This document shows, piece after piece, positions 31,908 through 38,780 of a DNA stretch of 38,780 bases (positions are counted from its first letter, which is position 1; the number at the start of each line of letters is the position of its first letter). The stretch comes from Spirochaetota bacterium (lineage in GTDB: Bacteria > Spirochaetota > UBA4802 > UBA5368). The stretch is taken from the NCBI GenBank assembly GCA_018263175.1, contig JADFDB010000008.1:1-38780 (forward strand). Direction: 5' to 3'. The notes beneath the pieces were generated by a model. It made no database searches. It was not told the origin of the DNA and worked only from the letters and a program-made list of their open reading frames with translations. Both the position numbers and the translations under genes were made by a program.

Positions 31908-33839
31908 TTAAATCTCCCGCCCGGCCTTCGCTCCCTCGTGGACGGCCTCGATCAGCCTGCGCGGCTGAATCGCGTCACCCACGACGATGCACGGGCATCC
32001 GCCCCCGGCACATGCCTCCTCGAGCACACGCTCCGAATGCGCGCCGAGCGCCGTCACGACCATGGCCGCCGGCTCGGACCGCTCCTTTCCATCGAGCTCG
32101 TACACTACTTCGCCGGCGCCGATCGAGCATACCCTGGCGTTCAGCACGAGCCTGCCACCTTTTTTGAGCCTGCGGTGCAGCCAGTAGCCGTGGGCGGTAA
32201 AGGCCGGCACCGGAGGGGCGGCACTCATCTCGAGTACGCTCACCGCGGCGCCCCGCTCCATCAGAAAATCGGCGGTCTCCATGCCCACGTAGCCCGCGCC
32301 GAGCACCACGGCAGGGCTTTTAATTTCGGCCTTCCCGGTAAGCACGTCGCGCGCGTCGTGCACGATGGCGCCGTCAATCCCCGGAATCGGCGGCACCGCG
32401 GGGAGCGCGCCCGAGGCGAGGATCACCGCCTCCGGCCTTTCGGATGCGATCATCGCTTCGGTTACCGCGGTCCCATAGCGCAGTTCGACACCCGCCTTCT
32501 CCGCCGTCCGGCGCGCCCAGCGCGTCCATTTCGCCAGGCCGTCTTTATGCGGAGGCCTGCTCGCCGAAACGAGCTGTCCGCCGGGCTCCGCATCGCGCTC
32601 GAACACCGTTACGCGATGTCCGCGCGCGGCCGCTTCCATCGCGGCCGAGAGCCCGGCGGGCCCCGCGCCGATCACCCACACGTTTTTCGGCGCATCCGCC
32701 TTTTCGCCGGTGCGCAGGTATTCATAGCCGCAGTCCGGGTTGATGCTGCAGGTCACCGCACGCATCTCGAAGTTCAGCCGGTCAATACAGCCCTGGTTGC
32801 AACCGAGGCACCAGCGGATGTCGTCGTACGCGCCGTTGTGCGCCTTGAGGAGCACGTCCGGATCGGTCAGAAGCTGCCGGCCGAAGCTTATGAGGTCGGC
32901 GTCGCCGCGCGCAATCGCGGCATCGGCCGTGCGCGGATCGGTGATCCTGCCGACGCCGATGACGGGCACCTTCACAACCTCCTTTATTTCGCGCGCGCGG
33001 AACAGGTTGAACCCCTCCTCCATGTCCGATGACGCGATGGTGAGGCCGCCCGGCGTGGAATAAACGCCGAGCGATACGTGCAGCGCGTCGGCGCCCGCCT
33101 CCACGAGCCGCGGAGCGAGCCACTTCATATAAGAAAGATCATATCCGCCGCGGACGAGCTCGTCGGAGGAAACGCGGATGATTAGCGGGAAGTCCGGCCC
33201 GACGCTCGATCGCACGGCGCGGAGAACCTCGATCGCGAAGCGCGCGCGGTTCTCGTCCGAACCGCCGTACGCGTCGGTGCGTTTGTTCGAGAACGGCGAC
33301 AGGAACTGGCACACGAGATAGCCGTGCGCGCCGTGGATCTCGACCGCATCGAAGCCGGCGTCGCGCGCGCGGCGGGCGGCCTCTGCATAGGCGCGGACCA
33401 CTTCATCGATGCGCTCGACGGTCATGGCCTCGCAGGGCTGATTGAGAATGACGCTCGGCACATCCGACGGGGCCTCCGGCAGCGCGCCAGCGAAGTCTTT
33501 CATCGTCTCCCTGCCGGCGTGATGCAGCTGGAGCGCTATCGCCGATCCCGCGGCGTGGACGGCCCCGGCAAGCGCCGCGAGTCCGGGGATGTGATCGTCG
33601 CTCCATGCTCCGATCTCCGCCGGGAAACCCTTTCCGCGCGGGTCGACCGCGCAGACCTCGGTGATGACGAGCCCCACGCCTCCCCGCGCACGCCGTTCGA
33701 GGTAGCGGACAAGACGCTCGCTGACCGTGCCGTCCCGATTGCCGTAGCCGGTACCCATGGGCGGCATTACCGCGCGGTTTTTCAGATGAAGAGAGTTGAT
33801 CGTAACGGGAGAGAATAGATGTTCGAGCTTCCCGCTCAT
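31908..33839 (-). CDS. NADH:flavin oxidoreductase, 2,4-dienoyl-CoA reductase (FadH)-like
   Basis: A 643-residue three-domain enzyme. Residues 1-340 form an old-yellow-enzyme TIM barrel with FMN and the active-site HGAHGYLVCQFLSP motif. A [4Fe-4S] site follows with C344, C347, C351 (CLGCNQGC) and C364. The C-terminal part binds FAD (VIGAGPAGLSAA at 389-400) and NAD(P)H (VVLGAGYVGMETADF). The layout equals Escherichia coli FadH and trimethylamine dehydrogenase. It would reduce a dienoyl-CoA or other unsaturated compound. GGAGG is 5 nt before the ATG at 33839, so the track's first four codons are dropped. It heads the operon downstream of the TetR gene. Confidence 0.9.
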   Translation of the reverse strand: MSGKLEHLFSPVTINSLHLKNRAVMPPMGTGYGNRDGTVSERLVRYLERRARGGVGLVITEVCAVDPRGKGFPAEIGAWSDDHIPGLAALAGAVHAAGSAIALQLHHAGRETMKDFAGALPEAPSDVPSVILNQPCEAMTVERIDEVVRAYAEAARRARDAGFDAVEIHGAHGYLVCQFLSPFSNKRTDAYGGSDENRARFAIEVLRAVRSSVGPDFPLIIRVSSDELVRGGYDLSYMKWLAPRLVEAGADALHVSLGVYSTPGGLTIASSDMEEGFNLFRAREIKEVVKVPVIGVGRITDPRTADAAIARGDADLISFGRQLLTDPDVLLKAHNGAYDDIRWCLGCNQGCIDRLNFEMRAVTCSINPDCGYEYLRTGEKADAPKNVWVIGAGPAGLSAAMEAAARGHRVTVFERDAEPGGQLVSASRPPHKDGLAKWTRWARRTAEKAGVELRYGTAVTEAMIASERPEAVILASGALPAVPPIPGIDGAIVHDARDVLTGKAEIKSPAVVLGAGYVGMETADFLMERGAAVSVLEMSAAPPVPAFTAHGYWLHRRLKKGGRLVLNARVCSIGAGEVVYELDGKERSEPAAMVVTALGAHSERVLEEACAGGGCPCIVVGDAIQPRRLIEAVHEGAKAGREI

Positions 33840-33933
33840 GCTTTCCTCCATGTTAAATAGCTTTCACACTGTCGATACGTCGCCCTGATCATTCCGCGTC
33901 CATTGAGTGTTCTGCCATGAGGAGACGGAACAG

Positions 33934-34033
33934 CTCACCCTGCCCCTCCTTTCCATAAAAGACAGAGTGCCGACTCCCATCAATAAGCTGTTACCTGCCA
34001 CTCCCCCTTCTCTTTCGTTTAAAGAGAAGGGGG
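33934..34033. repeat. Dispersed hairpin element, copy 2, with a degenerate half copy
   Basis: At 34003-34033 a perfect 13-bp stem CCCCCTTCTCTTT, loop CGTTT, is followed by its reverse complement. At 33934-33953 a half copy reads ctcaccctgcccctccttt, very like the left flank of copy 1 at 2540-2560. The element lies between the TetR gene and the FadH-like gene and could attenuate read-through from the regulator gene. Confidence 0.7.
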
Positions 34034-34046
34034 CCGGGGGGATGAG

Positions 34047-34643
34047 TTATTCCGGCCCCAGCAGGGTCATTACCGTCCGCTTCATGTCGCGGCGGTACGA
34101 TTCCGCGTCCTCGTCCCTCACGTAGAAGTGCTTGAAGTGACGGTACCCTTCGAGCAGCGACATCACGATCTCCGCCGTTCTCTGAGGATTGCGTCGGTCG
34201 ATGATCCCGGCCTCGCCAAGCGCCCGAAACTCTCCGGCGAGGAACTTCTTATAGAGCGCGTACAGGCGCCTGACGCGCTCGTCGATCTCCCCGTTTCTGA
34301 AGCTGATCGCGATTACGGAAAAATCGGCAGCGATCTCGGTCATGCGGTACCATTCGTCGCCCACCAGCGTGTCCACGAGCCGCTCGAGGCGCCGGGCCCG
34401 GTCCGTGGTGCGCGATTCCATCCCCTGAATCAGAACGCCATATTCCCGGACGATATGGTCCACGGCCGCTATGATCAGCTTTTCCTTGGTGGAAAAATAG
34501 TGTATGATGAGGCTCGGGTGAATCCCCATCCTCTTCGCTATTTTTGCGATGGAGGCGCCTTCGATGCCCTCTTCTATCAGTATGTCGTAAAAGTTCTTGA
34601 GTATCTCGGGCTTTCGCAGCTCGGCGTTCTGGCGTGTTTTCAT
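34047..34643 (-). CDS. TetR/AcrR family transcriptional regulator of the beta-oxidation operon
   Basis: A 198-residue regulator. The helix-turn-helix lies at about 12-58 (ILIEEGIEGASIAKIAKRMGIHPSLIIHYFSTKEKLI), followed by a helical ligand domain with FYVRDEDAESYRRDMKRTV at the end. It is the first gene in the direction of the FadH-like, crotonase, acyl-CoA dehydrogenase and hydrolase genes. A perfect inverted repeat lies 11 bp upstream of its start codon, which strongly suggests autoregulation. By analogy with FadR/PsrA-type TetR proteins the ligand may be an acyl-CoA. It is separated from the operon by 207 nt containing the hairpin repeat, so the operon may also have its own promoter. Confidence 0.93.
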   Translation of the reverse strand: MKTRQNAELRKPEILKNFYDILIEEGIEGASIAKIAKRMGIHPSLIIHYFSTKEKLIIAAVDHIVREYGVLIQGMESRTTDRARRLERLVDTLVGDEWYRMTEIAADFSVIAISFRNGEIDERVRRLYALYKKFLAGEFRALGEAGIIDRRNPQRTAEIVMSLLEGYRHFKHFYVRDEDAESYRRDMKRTVMTLLGPE

Positions 34644-34653
34644 GGCGACGGCA

Positions 34654-34691
34654 TCCTGCTAATTAACTGTATATTCAGTTAATTAGCAGGA
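34654..34691. promoter_or_regulatory. TetR-type operator, perfect 16-bp arms
   Basis: TCCTGCTAATTAACTG, a 6-bp centre TATATT, and the exact reverse complement of the arm. It ends 11 bp before the TetR start codon. On the minus strand TTGACA lies just beyond it (34703-34698), so the palindrome would cover the -10 and start site of the regulator promoter and block it when bound. Confidence 0.8.
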
Positions 34692-34724
34692 CATCCACTG
34701 TCAACAATAAAATCGCACAAATTA

Positions 34725-34753
34725 TTGACCTCCCGCGAATTAAGCTGTACGAT
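34725..34753 (+). promoter_or_regulatory. Candidate promoter of the sensor kinase genes
   Basis: TTGACC, 17 bp, TACGAT on the plus strand, about 100 bp before the first kinase start codon. It is separate from the palindrome on the other side of the same 213-nt divergent gap. Confidence 0.5.
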
Positions 34754-34856
34754 CGCCGCAATTAGTTCAACTATACAACGCTGACACATGTCGTAGTGAG
34801 GCGGATCGATCGAAGTGATTGGCCGCATGGAGGCCTGTGGACCGCAAGGGAGCGGA

Positions 34857-36290
34857 ATGCCGAAAGCACACATCGTACTCATTAAAAGCACCATCGACAT
34901 GTCTCCTTCGCTCGTCGACACCCTGCGCTCGAACGGCTATCGGGCCGAGATTGTTCCCGCCGGGAGCGACATCGTCAAAACCGCCGACGGGCGGAACCCG
35001 GACATCGTAATCGCCGGGGATTCGGCCGAATCGTCGAGCGCGCTCGAGGCGGCGCTCTCCCTTCGCGACCGCTGCCAGGCGCCGATCATCTGGCTCTCCG
35101 CGAAGATCGACGACGCGGACCGGGCACGGGCCGCCCTGGTCCCTCATCTTACGATCATCTCTCCGCCCTGCACCAACTCGGACCTGATGTACGCAATCGA
35201 AACCGCCCTGCTGAGCCGGCGCCGCGAGCAGGAGCTGATAAAAAAAGCGGACCTCTACCGGCTTATCGTCGAAAGCGCCAACAGCATCATACTGCGAATG
35301 GATACATCGGGCACCGTGCTGTACCTGAACGACTTCGGGCTGAAATTCTTCGGTTTTACGAAGGATGACCTCTCCGGCAGAAACGTCATCGGCACCATCG
35401 TTCCCCCGGTCGATTCCGCGGGGAAGAACCTCGCCACGATGATCACCGATATAGGCAAAAACCCCGACCGTTACGTGAACAACGAAAACGAGAACATGCG
35501 CAGCGACGGAAGCACGGTCTATGTCGCCTGGACCAACCGCGCGATCCACGACGAAAACGGCGCTCTGAGCGCCATACTCTGCGTGGGCAACGACATCACG
35601 GCCCGCAAGCAGGCGGGAGAAGCGCTCGAGCGCTCCCTCGAGGAAAAGAGCACGCTCCTTCGGGAACTCCAGCACCGGGTAAAGAACAATCTCACGATAC
35701 TGTCCATGCTCCTCTCTGTTGAGGCGAGAGACCTCGGGGAGGGAAACGCCAGACGCATCATCAACGATGTTCAGAACCGCATCAAGACCATGGCGACGCT
35801 CTACGAAAGCCTGTACTCGGCCGGAAACCTCACACACCTGGAGCTGAACGGCTATATCGAACACCTCGCACGCACGCTTTTTAAAACCTTCACGATGGAG
35901 CGCCAGAACATACGGCTCGTCACGAGGCTCGACGCGATGCGGATCGACCTCAAACGCGCCGTGCCCGCGGGACTCATCCTGAACGAGCTCCTGACCAACG
36001 CGGCGAAGTATGCCTTCCAGGGAAGGGGGTCGGGGACCATCACCGTCAACCTGCGCGGAGAAAACGATATGGCCGTGCTCAGCATTTCGGACGATGGGAT
36101 CGGCCTGCCGGATGGTTTCGCACTGGACAGATCGGCCGGCACCGGCCTGAAGCTCGTCGGCACGCTTTCCCGTCAGCTCGGCGGCGATTTCACGATCGAA
36201 AGCGGAGCCGGAACCACGGCGAGGATCGGCTTCCCGCTTCCGCAGCAGGAGCCAGGCGCCGCCGTACGCGCCCCGGACGGCCATGGTTAA
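34857..36290 (+). CDS. PAS sensor histidine kinase (HisKA_2 type) with degenerate receiver
   Basis: A 477-residue cytoplasmic kinase. Residues 1-120 look like a receiver lacking the acidic pocket and the phospho-acceptor (IVLIKST, PDIVIAGDS). A PAS domain spans about 132-250 (LYRLIVESANSIILRMD to VGNDITARKQ). The phosphorylation motif of the HisKA_2 group is LLRELQHRVKNNLTIL with H273, and the ATPase domain has NELLTNAAKYAF, DDGIGLP and GTGLKLVGTL. No membrane segment is present, so it senses an internal signal. The ATG at 34857 follows GGGAGCGGA; the GTG used in the track lacks a good site. It precedes the hybrid kinase by 111 nt. Confidence 0.92.
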   Translation: MPKAHIVLIKSTIDMSPSLVDTLRSNGYRAEIVPAGSDIVKTADGRNPDIVIAGDSAESSSALEAALSLRDRCQAPIIWLSAKIDDADRARAALVPHLTIISPPCTNSDLMYAIETALLSRRREQELIKKADLYRLIVESANSIILRMDTSGTVLYLNDFGLKFFGFTKDDLSGRNVIGTIVPPVDSAGKNLATMITDIGKNPDRYVNNENENMRSDGSTVYVAWTNRAIHDENGALSAILCVGNDITARKQAGEALERSLEEKSTLLRELQHRVKNNLTILSMLLSVEARDLGEGNARRIINDVQNRIKTMATLYESLYSAGNLTHLELNGYIEHLARTLFKTFTMERQNIRLVTRLDAMRIDLKRAVPAGLILNELLTNAAKYAFQGRGSGTITVNLRGENDMAVLSISDDGIGLPDGFALDRSAGTGLKLVGTLSRQLGGDFTIESGAGTTARIGFPLPQQEPGAAVRAPDGHG

Positions 36291-36401
36291 TTATTTGACC
36301 GATCGTGCCGGTTCAAGGCGTATCGATGTGCGGCAGGGTAAGGCATCGCCGGGCAAACTCGTGTTCACGGTACACGTCCTCAATAGCGTTCGGCGGTCAC
36401 G
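36291..36401. other. Short gap between the two kinase genes
   Basis: This 111-nt gap has stop codons in the frame of the second kinase and no clear promoter, terminator or repeat. The kinases are probably cotranscribed. Confidence 0.5.
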
Positions 36402-38780
36402 GTGAACACCCGTATCCTTATCGCCGGCAACAATCACGAAACCGCAGCGCGCTGCGCGGAAATCCTCGGCCCGCTGGGTTACGAGATCCGCTCAGTATCG
36501 GGCACCATCGAAGCCGTCATCGGAGCCATCGAGACGGACAGACCCGATCTCGTCCTCATGGACATCTCCATCCCCGCAGACGGCATCGGGATGGAGGCCG
36601 TCCGTTCGATCGGCAGGCGTTATGACCTTCCGCTCATCTATCTTGCCGGCGACGCCGGCGCCGATACCATCACGAGGGCGCGCGACACGGGCCCCTACGG
36701 CTACATCCTGAAGCCCGTAAAGGACCACGATCTCGTGTCGAACATCGATTCCGCCCTGCACCGGCATCAGCTCGAGAGGGAGCTCCGGGAGAGCGAGTTG
36801 AAATTCCGGACGCTTACCGAGCATAACAACGCGCCCGTGTACGTGATCCAGGGAGAGCGTTTCGTGTACGTCAACGGGGCCTTCACCCGCCTGCTGGAAT
36901 ACTCCGCCGACGAATGCTACCGCATGGCCTTCTGGGACGTCATGCATCCTGAATACAAAGAGCTTACGAAAGAGCGCGGCATCGCGCGCCAGCGCGGAGA
37001 CAAGGTGCCGGACCGCTATGAGGTCAGGCTGCTCACGAAAACGGGCCGCAGCCTCTGGGCCGAGCTGAGTGTGGCGCTCATCGAATACCAGGGCAAACCC
37101 GCCTCGCTCGGAACGGCGATCGACATCACCGGAAGCAAGATGGCCGAGGAGGCCCTGCGGCGCTCCGAAGAGCAGTACCGCCTGCTCGTTGAAAACGCGA
37201 ACGAGGCCATCGCGGTATTCCAGGACATGATGATCCGTTTCGCCAACAGAAAAATGTCCGAGGCCTCCGAATATCCCATCGACGAGCTCATTGGACGATC
37301 GTTCCTCGATCTCATCCATCACGATGACCGCGATCTCGTGGTCCAGAACCACCTGCGGCGCCTCCAGGGCCGGGAGATCCCGGAGTTGTACTCGTTCAGG
37401 ATCGTAACCAAAAGCGGAGAGGTAAAATGGGCGGAGATCAACACCGCCTTCATCGACTGGGAGGGAAGGCCCGCCGTGCTCTCCTTCCTTACCGACATCA
37501 CCGTACGGAAGATGATGGAAGAGGAAATCCGCAGCCACAACCAGCGGCTCGAGTACCTGCTTGCCGTCGCCAAGATCGGCATCGACATCATTGACGAGGA
37601 CTACAACATCCTCTACGTCGACCCCGGATGGACTAAAATCTACGGGGATTATCACGGTAGAAGATGCCATGAGTACTTCATGGGCCGTGCCGAGCCCTGC
37701 GACAACTGCGGAGTACCCGAGGCAATCGCGGGCCGGCGCACCGTCATAAAGGAAGAGGTCCTCGTAAAGGAAAACAACCGCATCGTCGAGGTACACACCA
37801 TCCCCTTCGAAGAGGGAGGACGGACGCTCGCGGCCGAGTTCAATATCGACATAACCGAACGCAAACGGCTGGAACAGCAGCTCGTACACGCGCAAAAGAT
37901 GGAGAGCGTCGGACGCCTCGCCGGCGGCATCGCGCACGACTTCAACAATATCCTTCAGGCCATCATAGGACTTTCACACATCGCCCTGTCCGAGGCGTCG
38001 GCCAGCCGCCCGCCGACCGAGGAGCTGGAACAGATCCTCACCGCGTCGAAGCGCGCGACCGCGCTGGTCAAACAGCTTCTCGCCTTCAGCAGCCGGCAGA
38101 CGATGCGTTGCGAGCACCTCGATCTCAACGCCATCATCGACGAGATGTCGGAAATGCTGCGGCGGATCATCGGCGAACACATAGAGCTCCGGACCGAACC
38201 GGCCGGCGGCCTGTGGAGCGTTTACGCGGACCCAGGGCAGATAGAGCAGATCATCATGAACCTCTGCGTCAACTCGCGCGACGCCATGCCAAACGGCGGA
38301 TCGATCGTTATACGCACTGCCTTTACACACCTGACGCCGGACCAGTCCCACCGCACGCCCCGGCAGGCGGGTGGGGATTACGTCATGCTCAGCATCAGCG
38401 ACACGGGGACCGGGATGGAGGAGGAGGTCAGCGAGCACGTGTTCGAACCATTCTTCACGACCAAGGAGGTCGGCAAGGGCACGGGGCTGGGGCTTGCGAC
38501 CGTATATGGAATCGTCAACCAGCACGAGGGATGGATCGAATTCGAGAGCTCCGTCAAAACGGGAACGACCTTCCGCATATACCTGCCCGCCTCCGGGGAG
38601 CACCCGCCCCGGCAGGCCGAAAAACCGCCGGGCGCCCGCAGGCCGTCGAGCGGCGCGGGGACCATCCTGCTTGCCGAGGACGATGAGATGGTTCGGACCA
38701 TGGCCGTAAAGATCCTCATGAATGCCGGCTACCGTGTGCTCACCGCCGCCGACGGAATCGAGGCGCTCGAGATCTTCCGG
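36402..38780 (+). CDS. Hybrid sensor histidine kinase REC-PAS-PAS-PAS-HisKA-HATPase-REC, 3' end outside window
   Basis: An open frame of 793 codons runs off the right edge and is missing from the ORF track. It starts at GTG 36402, since an in-frame TAG lies just upstream (36384) and no ATG is available; the ribosome binding site is weak. Order of domains: receiver 1-120 with phospho-Asp D54 (PDLVLMDISIP) and YILKPV, PAS near 137-250, PAS near 258-375, PAS near 385-490 with a CDNCGVPE cysteine pair, HisKA with H512 (GRLAGGIAHDFNNIL), ATPase domain (NLCVNSRDAM, DTGTGMEEE, GKGTGLGLAT), and the start of a second receiver (TILLAEDDEMV) cut before its Asp. It is cytoplasmic. The two kinases may form one phosphorelay; the output is unknown. 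Confidence 0.93.
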   Translation, partial: MNTRILIAGNNHETAARCAEILGPLGYEIRSVSGTIEAVIGAIETDRPDLVLMDISIPADGIGMEAVRSIGRRYDLPLIYLAGDAGADTITRARDTGPYGYILKPVKDHDLVSNIDSALHRHQLERELRESELKFRTLTEHNNAPVYVIQGERFVYVNGAFTRLLEYSADECYRMAFWDVMHPEYKELTKERGIARQRGDKVPDRYEVRLLTKTGRSLWAELSVALIEYQGKPASLGTAIDITGSKMAEEALRRSEEQYRLLVENANEAIAVFQDMMIRFANRKMSEASEYPIDELIGRSFLDLIHHDDRDLVVQNHLRRLQGREIPELYSFRIVTKSGEVKWAEINTAFIDWEGRPAVLSFLTDITVRKMMEEEIRSHNQRLEYLLAVAKIGIDIIDEDYNILYVDPGWTKIYGDYHGRRCHEYFMGRAEPCDNCGVPEAIAGRRTVIKEEVLVKENNRIVEVHTIPFEEGGRTLAAEFNIDITERKRLEQQLVHAQKMESVGRLAGGIAHDFNNILQAIIGLSHIALSEASASRPPTEELEQILTASKRATALVKQLLAFSSRQTMRCEHLDLNAIIDEMSEMLRRIIGEHIELRTEPAGGLWSVYADPGQIEQIIMNLCVNSRDAMPNGGSIVIRTAFTHLTPDQSHRTPRQAGGDYVMLSISDTGTGMEEEVSEHVFEPFFTTKEVGKGTGLGLATVYGIVNQHEGWIEFESSVKTGTTFRIYLPASGEHPPRQAEKPPGARRPSSGAGTILLAEDDEMVRTMAVKILMNAGYRVLTAADGIEALEIFR

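Noticed and set aside
34767-37937. 505- and 481-codon minus-strand ORFs (34767-36284, 36492-37937)
   Set aside because: Both are shadows of the two sensor kinases, whose plus-strand frames show complete PAS, HisKA and ATPase motifs.

Overview
The window is a high-GC (roughly 60% or more by eye) bacterial chromosome segment packed with genes for anaerobic acyl-CoA chemistry: a glycyl radical enzyme, a tungsten/molybdenum-type aldehyde:ferredoxin oxidoreductase, 2-hydroxyacyl-CoA dehydratase/benzoyl-CoA reductase-type subunits with two ATPase activases, a CooC-like ATPase, an Fe-S old-yellow enzyme, acyl-CoA dehydrogenases and crotonase. With the PcnB-type poly(A) polymerase and long PAS/pseudo-receiver kinases this suggests a Gram-negative strict anaerobe, for example Spirochaetota or Desulfobacterota. 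The sequence alone does not settle which. No tRNA, rRNA, CRISPR array, transposase or phage gene was seen.

Region A (1-13.9 kb, all minus strand) is one long catabolic gene train. In transcription order it encodes a PadR regulator, an extended SDR (epimerase/dehydratase type), a classical SDR, a glycyl radical enzyme (C440, E442, G769), the two subunits of a family I CoA-transferase, an MmgE/PrpD-family protein, an acyl-CoA dehydrogenase with an isovaleryl-CoA-dehydrogenase-like active site, a paraoxonase-type lactonase, an SCP2-like lipid-binding protein, an MFS carrier and an aldehyde:ferredoxin oxidoreductase cut by the window edge. Several gaps between these genes hold strong hairpins that may cut the message into modules. 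The set reads as uptake, lactone opening, CoA activation, radical cleavage or dehydration, and oxidation of an unidentified organic acid or lipid. No radical-SAM activase for the glycyl radical enzyme is present.

Region B (13.9-15.6 kb) has a palindrome-rich control region and a divergent beta-lactamase-fold serine hydrolase. Region C (15.7-24.8 kb, minus strand) is the most unusual part: a nine-gene operon, mostly with overlapping or abutting genes. Its order is GMC oxidoreductase, TetR, a helical protein of unknown function, two HgdB/HgdA-like dehydratase-reductase subunits, two HgdC/BcrA-like activases, a small protein resembling the CdhC/AcsB (acetyl-CoA synthase) fold without its usual context, and a CooC/MinD-type ATPase. 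It looks like an ATP-driven low-potential electron-transfer system joined to a nickel-maturation-like pair. I know of no described pathway with this composition.

Region D (25-28.2 kb) holds an EAL phosphodiesterase with a degenerate receiver, a tandem-repeat and hairpin island, and pcnB. Region E (28.3-34.7 kb) is a TetR-headed beta-oxidation operon: FadH-like Fe-S flavoenzyme, crotonase, large acyl-CoA dehydrogenase and alpha/beta hydrolase. A perfect 16-bp-arm inverted repeat lies immediately upstream of the regulator. Region F (34.7 kb to the end) encodes two PAS-containing sensor kinases on the plus strand, the second truncated by the window edge.
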